64,000 nucleotides of DNA. Origin: Plazaster borealis. Lineage: Eukaryota > Echinodermata > Asteroidea > Forcipulatida > Labidiasteridae. Position 1 is the stretch's first letter; the number at the start of each line of letters is the position of its first letter. The stretch is from NCBI GenBank assembly GCA_021014325.1, contig CM037461.1:3187501-3251500 (forward strand), read 5' to 3'. Below are positions 13,601 through 25,600 of this stretch, piece by piece. The translations under genes were made by a program, and so were the position numbers. Below the pieces are notes generated by a model that did no database searches, was not told the DNA's origin, and saw only the letters and a list, made by a program, of their open reading frames with translations.

Positions 13601-16600
13601 CTGTGGCCCAATATGCAGCCAATCAAACCAGGAACATCGGGGCGAACCTCTTTTCTTTACGATAAGTGCACTGGGTTCTTTTACGTGCATTACACAACAC
13701 ATGGGACTTACGGCTTAACTTCCCATCCGAAGGACGAAGCATGTGGTTAAGTGTCTTGCTTAAGGACACAAGTGTCACGACTGGGATTCAAACCCACACT
13801 CTGCTGATCAGAAACACCAGCTTGAGTTCGATGTTCTTATTCGCTCGGCCACGACACGCCACGACAACATACTAGGGGTTCGGGATAGTCAATAAGCTGC
13901 GCTACAATATACCAGGGGAGTCAATTGGTATACCAACAAGCACAAAATATAAACATTTGGAGACATCCTGTGACATAATCAGTACTGGTCTATTACAGAC
14001 CCACTTTTGTATAATTTCATGTGATGAGATTGGACAAATGAGAAAATTACTGAAAATAGCTTGCAGGCCTGGGTTCTCCCTCACTCTAGACCCAGAACCT
14101 CCCTGATGTTTACAATGCAGGAGGTTTACAGACTTTGTACATCACTAAAAATAAATAAGACAGCGATGCTGTTGATACCCCTCAACCCTTATATTATTGT
14201 AAAGTAAAGTAAAGTCTGTCCCGAGCCAATATTGCTCATCAGGCCGGTGTTTATATCCGGTTTCCTTGGCATTAAACAACTGGGAGTATTTCTATTCACC
14301 CTGGACAGGCTGCCAGTCCAACACAGGTTACTCCCATTACCTATTTGTACTCCTGGGTGAAGAGAAGCAATAATGGTTTGTCTCTTGCATAAGGACACAA
14401 GTGTCACGACCGGGACCCGAACCCACACTCTGCTGATCAGAAACACCAAAGCTTGAGTCCGGTTCTCTTATCCGCTCGGCCACGTTACGCCACCTTATAT
14501 TGTAGCTAACGCAAAATATCACCAAACCATGTCCGTATACCCGAGTATTGTGACCTTCACATTTGACCTGTGAAATCGAACTCATCACCTTTGACCTTTT
14601 CAACCCAAAACAATCCCAACTTTCCTTTCTCCAAGAGCAACCCCCACACAAGTTACATGTACAAGTCCAAATGTCACTTCTAATGTAAGTTACGGTCCAG
14701 AAACATTTCGCTATATTTCCACTGTAACACAGACCTTCGACCTTTTCACCCCCAAAACAATCCCAACTTTCCTTTCTCTAAGAGCAACCCCCTCACCCAA
14801 GTTCCAAGACCAAATGTCACTTGACACCCAGACGGACGTCCGGACGCCGCAGGCAATGACAATACCCCTTTCAGCCTATCCCTGAGGGGTAAAAAACTAC
14901 AGGTTGTGACACAGTGTGTACTGTTTATTGTCCCTTTGGTGATGGTTTTTTTTACTTCATTCATGTAGGCTTCAGGAAATCCTAAAATTTTGAAAAAATC
15001 CTGAGAAATCACATGCCTGGTAATTTGTGGTTACTTAGGCCAAATAAAAAAAAAAATTGTTAATCGTCCCCGCCCGACCCCACGAAACCTCCCGACCCCC
15101 TTTTTTTAAATTTTTTTTTTTTATCATAAAACAACCTTTTCAATGACCTTTTCAGTCAAATTTTGCTCCGTTCTGCGCTGCACACACAGTTAGGTTTGAA
15201 AATATGTTGAAGAAAGGTTATTAATGTTGGAAAAAAAAAAAAATCTTCAAATATTTACTTAGGCTACATTGCGTTCAAGTTTTTTTTTTTTTTTTCTTCA
15301 GAAAATGTCATCTTGGACTAGGAGTTAAATCATCAAAATGGGTTCAACAAAACAATTAAAAACATCACAAATCACACAAACCCTGTTTCATAGTGATTGT
15401 GATGATTTCTTTATAGTTTATTTAATATTTTGCCTTGTCAACAAAACTCAATAAAATAAATTTTAAAAACACCCTAACACCCAACTCTAATAAGAAAAAG
15501 ACCGATCAACAATTTTTTTTTTATGGGTCTTACTTCATGAGGTCTCGCTCCAGAGATGATCTTCCCGCCTCCTTTGTCATGACGTGCCAGCTGCAGGAGC
15601 ATTTTGGTGTCGATGATGACTTCGGATGACAAGCGATATTGCTGTTACACATCGCACAGCCGTACACCCTGTGGTCTTTCTGAGAGCCTGCATGGGTACA
15701 CTTTGTACAATGTGGAGCCTTGGCTGGAACTTCTGCATAGGGATGACAGGTGATTTGGAGTCAGAAAGGGTATAGTGTCATGGCCAAACCGGGGCATTGA
15801 ACTCAAGCATTGGTGTTTCTGATCAGAAGAGTGTGGGTTCGAGTCCCGGTCTTGACACTTGTGTCCTTGAGCAAGACACACGTACTGAACAATTATTGGT
15901 TTGTCCCTTTGGATGGGATGTAAAGCAGTAGGTCCCGTGTGATGTGTAATGCACCTACACGTAAAAGAACCAAAATACACTTATCGCCAAGAGAAGAGGT
16001 AAGGTTGGCGATATATCGTTGGGTAAATATCGCCGATATGACGATATATCGTGAATCTTTTTGAAAACTGAAAGAACCCTATAGAAATGGATAACGATGA
16101 CTAAATCAAGCGCGGAAAAACAGTTTTACCGCAGGGTGGAAATGGGCAATTTAAATAAACAAACAAGACATGACTATAAATGGATACAGACCACCAAGAT
16201 AAATCACTGAATTAACCTCCATATTCCATGAAAACAGACACCTTACATCCACGTTGGGATTTCGAAGCTGGTGCCTCGTTTTTTAAACAGATTCGTTCAT
16301 AATCGACATCTGGTACACGCACGAAGTGCATGCACCCAACACGATGTCTCCCCCGACCACGCAGCCATTGCTCACCAAGGGTATTTCCCCTGCAGCTTCG
16401 CACCCACGGCAACACATTGTTCCTTCATCCCCTAATGATAAAGTATAGCACTCTAGGATAGAACAGTGGCCGAGGATAGCACATAGAACGAGGATAGAAC
16501 GAGGTGATGGATACTATGAAATGGCAGCGCTGTGAGAAGCGTTACGTCATCAATATTCACACCGATCGAGAGCGAATCGGCCAATCGGAAATCAGCCGAT

Positions 16601-19600
16601 ATTTTAATAGTTTCAAAACCAACACCGATATTGACGATGTTGTTTTTTGATATCGTATCGTGATATTGTCCAGCGCTAAGAAGGGGTTTGCCCCGGTGAT
16701 TCTGGCAGTGGCTTCTAAATGTGCCGCAGCACCTTGTTAACCCTACATCTATTGGTCTATTAATTAGAAAACCTGTCTTAAAGAGGAAGGGAAATGTCAA
16801 ATTCAATTTTGTGATGTACTCATTTTCCAATAGATAAGAGTCCTCATGTGAGTGAGGAAAAAATTACAAATCTCTAACCCCACATTAAAATGGTGTGAAT
16901 TGCCATTGTGTTCGATACCCTTCCAGTGCAAATTTGGTCAACATCCCAAACATCCGATAACATCATTCTGAGAAAAATGGGTCTGTACATTTTTGCACGG
17001 GGATGTTTTGGTTCATTAATGACTTTTTCATAGCAAAATTTGAAACATGATGTCATTGGATTTCAACAATAATGGGTCTTTACATTCAAAGGAGGAATAT
17101 TTAGGCGAGTCAAAATGTCAAAGTCAAGGCCGTTTTGATTGAATATCACTAAATGTCAGGAATAAACCAAAACATCCCCGTACAAAAAAATGCATTATGC
17201 CATACATTGAGATCACAGCCATGGTTTGTTGATGTTTGTGTGTACCAGACGGCGAGAACCAGATGGTTGCAGTTAAGAGACCCGAGGATAACCTACTAAT
17301 GACTTTGACAGCGAATTACCTTGTACGCATTCCTCAGGTATCCGGCCCACAGACCAGTCTTGAAATCTCTCCAAAACGTTTACTCCATTCCCGATGTTAT
17401 TCAGCAATCGAAGTGCTTGGTACTTGCCGATCCCCGGTACTCCCTCAGGTATGTAATCACATCCCAGCAGCAAAGCAAGAGCAATGAGTTTGTTATTGTC
17501 GAGCCCTAACTTGGTCTCGATGTCATCCGTGGAGTAACATTCAATCTGAGGGTCCTAAAAAATAAAGGTGGTTAGGGTGTGGGAATGATATAATTCAATC
17601 GTTATGAATTTATGAAATTATCTACAAGATCAAAAAACGTCTCAGCCCCGCCTTCAAATGTAACGACCTTGTTGCACTGAAACAAAAAATTCTTCTTGAT
17701 CAATTATGACACCAACTTAGGCACAATTTGTTCATAGTGTGAGCACAGAAAACTTGCTAATCGGGTATAAACAGTTTTATAAAAGAGGTGTTGCAAGGTC
17801 AAATTTTGTTTTGTGATCCACTCATCTTCCAATAGATAGAGAACTTGGGGAAAATGGGGACAAATAGAAAGACTTTAATCTCACGTTAAATCAGTGTAAA
17901 ATGCCACTGTGTTTGATACCCTTTAAGTGCAGTTTTTGTCAAAAACTTTAAAACAAAATTATGATGTCACATTTCAAATATAACGGTTTGTGCGTTTTTG
18001 TAAGAGGATTTTTAGTTCATTCCTGAATTTGGATGATATTCAATCAAACAGTATTAGATTTGACCCTCTGACTGGCACAACAAATTTCTCTTTGTATTGT
18101 GAAGACCCAGTTGTTTTTGATGTTTCGATGACATCACGATTCAAATTTTGCTATGAAATGACATTTAACACCGTTTTAACATGAGGGTAGAGACTTTTAA
18201 TTTTTTTCTGACTTTCCTCGAGACTCCATCTATTAAAAAATGAGTGCATCACAAACCTCATTTAAGAGGGGATCAAAGGTCAAAAATGAGTTTTTTGATG
18301 AACTCATTTTGACCTAGGAGCCCCTCTTTAACAGACAGGGATGCCAGTGACTCTTTCCTTCAGAGCCTGAAAAAAATTCACTGGGATGGAATGGGGGTCA
18401 CCGCCCCCCCCCCCCGCCGCTCAGACCGAAGAACAATAAAAAACATAACAGCGATTTTTTTTTTTTTTTAACATAAAGAAAAAGAAAATTTACCTGCGTT
18501 GTCGATCTTCCTCATGTAGTCTGATAAAAAATAACCCCCACTGTCTTTCGACTCCAGCCACCGCCAATTAAACCTATTCTTTACCCCTCGATCAATTTGT
18601 TTCAAATTAGCCTCTCTTTCAACATCCATAATGACTCAATGTAACGCCAAAAACTCATTCGGTATGTCTCAATGGTAACGCCAATCGTCCGCGAAACAAA
18701 ATTTACAGAGCGATTTCATGTACGGTCCAAAGATCGTGTATGGATGTACACACAAAATACATCGATACATACCATACGGCACCACGCACACATTTGACAG
18801 AAAAGTCTAGTCTTCGCTCAATACTTCCGGCATTTATACATGTACAAACACTTGAGGGCGCTTTCAAAACATATTATCATTAAACACAAGTCGCTCCAAA
18901 CGAGCGCCGGAAATCTGTTTCCAATAAAATATATTTTCTCCGGCCTGATGGAACACGGAGCGCCGGAAAAATTTGGGGAAAATTTGAAAAAGCCGGAATT
19001 CCGGCAATAGCCGCAAAACTGGCATCCCTGAACAGAGGACTCTCTGATCCCTGAGTGGCATAGAAGGAAACAGGTGGGGTTGGGGGGGCTGGAGGATAAC
19101 ATGAAGAACAGAAAACATCCTCACATTTGTTTGTAGACTGAAATTCTTGTATACTGTTCTAGCTCCATATAAAAAGACATCACCATCTTCTGTTAAACAG
19201 GCATCTGCTATCTGAAATAAAGCAACAATCAATTTTACAGTCACTACAATCTTTAAAATAATAATACTGATACTAATAATATCGACTCTTATATATAGCG
19301 CACTTCAAAAGAATGATCATTGCGCCTCAAACATTATCACCCCCTGGTCACTGGGCCATATATTTCATTCCTTCAACCATCTCAGCTCCGTGGTGAGTAT
19401 CAGCCTGTGCTGCCAAGTATGTAGCACAACAAGCTAAATCAATCACAAGAACCATCTTTGCAGGTACCCATTTACCCCTGGGTGATGGGAAGCAACTATA
19501 GTCAAGTGTCTTGCTCAAGGACAAAAGTGTCATGACCGGGATTCGAACCCACACCCTGATGTCTCAACAACCAGAACTTTAGTCAAAACACCAAGAGATG

Positions 19601-22600
19601 CGAGAGAATGAAACTGAGAAAAGGGGTTTTAAAGTCGAGTTGCTTATTGAAAAAACATTGGCACATTTTCTTTCAGTGCTGATTTTAACCCCTTTTTGAC
19701 GTTGCCAAATGAAATAAGATATTTTGGCATTTAAATTTACAAAAAATATTTTGGAAAATTTCACCCCTGTTGGCTTGTTTTGGCTTGTTTCTTCATACTG
19801 ATATTTCCGACACACGACTCATTTAGCTTGATCGCGTTACATATCCAAACATTTACCGCAATGCATCTTGGGAAACCAAGTACAGTTTAAGATGGAATCA
19901 AGCTGCCAAGATGGAGGCCATGCTGTAGTTTGCATGTAACTGCGCCAGGTTCTAAAGTTGTGTACCACATTACTTCAAAATCAGCGCGTCATGATAGTTG
20001 CATGTGTTGCATGAACTCGGATTTCCCCCAAGAATCTTTTGCACGCTGATCATGCGCATTGGGACATGCATTGGGTATTGTCGTCTGTGTCTATGTGCAC
20101 ACTCTATTTTAGCTGCAGGCCAGAAGTTACACGGAGGCCATGGAGACCATGTCCTCTGTTTCTCAGGGCCCAATTTATAGAGCTGCTTAAGCGGAAAATA
20201 GAGCGTAACAATTGTCTGCTAAGAGAAAAATAAGCAGGATACCAGTCATAGATGGTACATGTGACATGGTATTTTGGCTGGTAACCTTATTTGGTAAGCA
20301 TAATTTGGTTGTGCTTAGCAACTTTTGGTTCAAAGCAGCTCATTATGAAAGTGGGCCTAGGAACTGCTTTTAAAGCACAAAAAGTAGTAAAGCACAACAA
20401 AACCAATCTATGACCCAACCCAACCTTTAAAGTGTGTCAACAAATCTTACCCCTTGTTTATTGAGCATGGCGCACATTGCCTCTGCTTCTCCAGTGGCTT
20501 GTAAGCATGGTACACCCAAGTGGTCCAACATTTCTTTGCACTGTCAAATTCCATGGACAAAATAAAAAAACACAATATCATAACGCAAGACCGAAACCAT
20601 CAATTGTAATAGTCTTGGTGCAAAGACGTCCCTGTTCTGTTCTGTTCTGTATTTCCACGATCCGCCCCACCACGATATGCTGCCAATAGAAGGCGCTATC
20701 ACTCCACTAAACCACTATCACCCATGAACCGCTATCATGGGTGATAGCAGGTTGTGGAGTGATAGCGCCCTCTATTGGCGGCAATTTGTGATGGGGCGGA
20801 TCGCGGATTGTTATTGGTCATGGAAATACAGAACAGGGACGTCTTGCACCAAGACTACAATTGTAACAGATTGTGTACATGTAAATGACTGTTTGAACAA
20901 AATTACATGGATGCCACAGAGGCCATGGCGTCTGCAGCGTTCTCCCTTAACAGTGGTCCGCTGGCCAAGGGCTACTACAAAACACCTGAAGACCAGTCAA
21001 AGTCCGACTGGCTACCTAGTTCAGTGTTGAAAAGCATCCATATTTCATTTGAAATATTGACTAGTGAAAAAGCTCACGGACTAGTGAAAAGACAAGCTGC
21101 TGGCCAGTCACTGAAAAAGTAAAATATTGACTAGTGAAAAAGCTAACGGACTTAGTGAAAAGACAAGCTGCTGGCCAGTCACTGAAAAAGTAAAATAATG
21201 ACTAGTGAAAAAGCTAACGGACTTAGTGAAAAGACAAGCTGCTGGCCAGTCACTGAAAAAGTAAAATAATGACTAGTGAAAAAGCTAACGGACTAGTGAA
21301 AAGACAAGCTGCTGGCCAGTCACTGAAAAAGTAAAATATTGACTAGTGAAAAAGCTAACGGACTAGTGAAAAGACAAGCTGCTGGCCAGTCACTGAAAAA
21401 GTAAAATATTGACTAGTGAAAAAGCTAACGGACTAGTGAAAAGACAAGCTGCTGGCCAATCACTGAAAAGGTAAAATATTGACTAGTGAAAAAGCTAACG
21501 GACTAGTGAAAAGACAAGCTGCTGGCCAATCACTGAAAAAGTAAAATTTTGACTAGTGAAAAAGCTAACGGACTAGTGAAAAGACAAGCTGCTGGCCAAT
21601 CACTGAAAAAGTAAAATATTGACTAGTGAAAAAGCTAACGGACTAGTGAAAAGACAAGCTGCTGGCCAATCACTGAAAAAGTAAAATATTGACTAGTGAA
21701 AAAGCTAACGGACTAGTGAAAAGACAAGCTGCTGGCCAGTCACTGAAAAAGTAAAATATTGACTAGTGAAAAAGCTAACGGACTAGTGAAAAGACAAGCT
21801 GCTGGCCAGTCACTGAAAAAAGTTAAGGGCGACCCCTGCTCTGTTGCCCTCGTCTCGGCCTTGGGTCTCGGCTTTGGTGACCATTGAAAAATCTCCCATT
21901 AGACATCAAATTTTCAAGTGCCTGAAATCAAGGCTCGAAATAAACACCTGACCGCAGGACCGTGGCTAGTGATTTTGATCTTGGGCCAGTAAACTCAGGA
22001 CCAGACAAGTCCGGCTGTCTCGTTGTGATAAATTGTCTTTAAAGTACCTCACTGTGTATTCAAAAATGAAAATGATGTTCAAATGTTGTCAAATTGTGTC
22101 CAGTATCGAGGCATACTTATAGACAAATGAGTTATTAATGAACTACTTGTTCAAATAAAAACCATTTGAATAATTATTATTGTGGCGTGTCGTGGCCAAG
22201 CGAATAAGAACACCGAACTCAAGCTCTGGTGTTTCTGATCAGCAGAGTGTGGGTTCGAATCCCAGTTGTGACACTTGTGTCCTTAAGCAAGACACTTCAC
22301 CACATGCTTCGTCCTTCGGATGGGACGTAAAGCCACTGGTCCCTTGTACTAGGATTGGTAGTGCACGTAAAAGAACCCAGAACACTTATCGTGGAAGAGT
22401 AGGGGTTTAACCCTGGTGTTTCTGGTTCACATTGCAAGCACCCTTATTTACAGGTTTCCTCAGGCTTGCGAGCTACAGTGATTAAGTTCACTTGTGAGGC
22501 ATCCTTGGTTTCATTACCAGAAATATATAATAATAATAATAATAATAACTGCTGTTTAGAAAGCTTCTTATTGTAAAATAAATTCTGGTCCAGTACAAAT

Positions 22601-25600
22601 TTTAAGCTAAAGGTCTTGTGGATTTTTCTCTAAAACAAAACATACATGTACGTTCCCCCCCACCACCACCTGTATTGGCTGCAACTGTGCCTATTAGCCT
22701 GCAATAGACCGTACATGTCTCACGCGTATTTGAACATTTTTGGGACCACTTTGGTCCCACCTACATTGCTTTAACGCGTGAAGGAAACAAACTCGTGCAT
22801 TTTAACGGGTCACAATGTTCGGATACGCGCAAGACTTGCAGTCTATTAGAGCATATCAGCCCGCAATTTGCACGTATCGGCCCAATACGCTAGCTTGTGC
22901 ATGGGGAGAAACTCGACTTGTCACAATCACATTGCACCCTTCTTGAATAAATTGCGCGACTGTAAAAACTTCACATCAAAAGCGGTTTTAGAAAAAAATA
23001 ATAGCAGGGACAAAATCAGACCTGGGGTTTCATCTTTGAGAAGGCAAGGCCATTTTCATTTTGCAAAGGGCACTTTCATTGGAAAATCTTGGAAGTCTAT
23101 GGGAAAGTTTTGAAGGGGCACAAAGGCCAAGACCAGGGCAACAGAGGCCATGGCTTCCATGGCCTTTACCTCATTTAGCACAAACTTGAAGCGGGATCTG
23201 CCTGACTTCTTCTTCTTAACTTCATTGCCCCCTACTTCTGTTGCTCCTCCCCTTCCCCTTCCTATTTTGCCTCGACGATGACCCCATCGACCTCTCTTTG
23301 CTGCTTCTCCTCCTTCTCCAAAGCGGACTTCATTACGTCTCGCCATCTCCTCCCGCTTGAGTTCAGGCGGTTCACCATCCAGGACAAAGATGAGGTTAAT
23401 GCCCATCTGGGTCAGATTTGTGACTCGGAAAAATAGATTCCTGCACCAGATCAAGGTTTTATATTGTTATTTGGGAGATAAACTATTCTTCCGCTCCCTT
23501 CCCCCTAAAAAACTAAAAATAAATAAATAACAATGACAGTATTTTACGGGTGTCATTGTTTTGTTAGGGCAATTCAATTCCCATCCTATAGTTTCCAATA
23601 AACAAACAACTAACCAACCAACCAGCCTGTGACCTCCAGTCTCCGGGTCAAATCTCAATCCAGTCAATTTTGTTTTCTTGGTGGGGGGGGGGGGCTGGGG
23701 GGCCTGGGGGGGGCGGGCTTTAGCCACCCTAAACTGTTGACTACCCCAAACAAAATTAATAATAATAATTGCAAGGGAAAAGAAGAAGATACATGCTGGA
23801 AAATACTGGATCTTCATAAAAAATTCAAATGAATAGATTTGCACGGTCTTGTCACATCTATGTACTAGTTCATGGTGCAGTTAAATGTTTTTCCGACCAA
23901 TTTAATATTTAACGTCAGACAAGCGCGGTGCTTAGAATTTGCGGTTTGTGCCGGCGCTTCCACCTCGTTTTGTTTAGTATCTTAGTAAAACAATGGTCTA
24001 GCCCCCCCCCCAAAAAAAACCCAAAAAATATTGGCTCTAGAACCGCGCCTGCCCTCTGCTGCTACTTCCCAGGTTGTATCGTACGCTTGAGTGTGATCCC
24101 TGGCTATAAGGCAGTTGCAGGTGGAATGGCTTCTGACTGACACCCCAATGATAAAAGACATTGACAAAATAGGGAGACCACCAAAATTAGGCTAGATACA
24201 TGGTAGAGCGCCGGCCGGCATGTTAATTCAGAGGTCGCAGGTTCAAGTCCTGCTCTAGTAAATTTGTCTCTGTTCGACCCAAGTACACATTTTTACGAGT
24301 CAGTTTCCCTAATTTAATTTTTGGGGATGAAAACAAAAATTGAAAACGACTCGATTGCGCATTGTTTGTTGGCGTTGCGTGTGAACAAACATGAACCACT
24401 CAGCTAAGAAGCTGGGTTGGAAATGTTGGTTATACAAGCATGATATTTGGATTTTAAAACAAAAAAAGAACATGTTATCAAGTACAAAGGGTGACCTAGA
24501 TCATAGATGTACACATTGTGTAGGCTTTAACAGACTTTTCAGGCTATTTAATCACAATTTTTCAGATTTTTCCCAAGGGCAAAAAATTCGGAAATCAGAC
24601 TATTAAAAGTAGGAAGTATATCATGCCTGGTTATAACTATTGCCTAGTCTAGTCATTTACGCATCACTAGACTAGAGAGGGCACTACATCATACATATGT
24701 CATGTATTATGTAAAGATTGTAAGTTCTCGATTTACCACAACAATATTTTACTTTTATTTTAAAGTTAGGGCTTATAAATAGGCCTATCGTTTTATTAAT
24801 TTATACTGGTAAAATATCCACTGCACTGCACTGGCACTGGCCACTGGTGGTACTGACTGGCAAAAATAAATAAATCTTCCAAATAACTAGTTGAATAACA
24901 AATTCCAAAACAAACCACTGCACTGGCACTGCCAGTGCAGTGGCAGTGGCAGTGGTTTGTTTTGGAACTTTGCACTGGCACCAGTGGGAATGCTGGTCAA
25001 CTCGTACGCACCAACTCGTTCACTACGTGTTGACATACGGAAAAGGTTTCGCCGTTTTTTATGCAAAGTATAATAATAATAAAAAGTTGTAGGTGTAAGT
25101 TTTTCGAAAGGTTTGACAACTTTTTTATCGTTGTATTTTATGACCCTACCTTTAAATGTGACTATATATCGAGTATTTTATCGTTGGTACGTCTGGAGGT
25201 AGAATTAGCCTCCATGGTTGTACATAGTTGTACATACTCCTAGAGTAGAACTATGAGGTTCGTTTTGCTATCGTTGGTGGAGACGATAGCGAATCGAACC
25301 TCATAGTTCTAGGAGTAAGTTGTACACATCTTAAGATGAAAGTGTTTATACTTTTGTATACCCTTGACAGCCCCTGTCCAACTTGTAATCATTGTGTGTA
25401 TGTCTAAAGATTTAAAATAAAAAAATAAATAAATAAAAACTATTAAGTTTTTTGTTTGTGATTTTCATTACAATTTGACGGATGGCTTTTTCGCAAGATA
25501 GGGCCTATTTGAATTTTTTTTGTTTTATGGATACTGTTAAAAATTGTAAATTTGTTTGAACACTTTAAAGAATGGCCGTTTTGATTATTAAATGTTGAAA

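Noticed and set aside
14746..15012. 88-codon minus-strand open frame
   Set aside because: No recognisable domain, part of a local duplication, and GEN1 phases leave no room for it.
16212..16415. 67-codon minus-strand open frame as a GEN1 exon
   Set aside because: It lies inside the 16000-16678 element, does not match the family, and the adjacent exons already join in phase without it.
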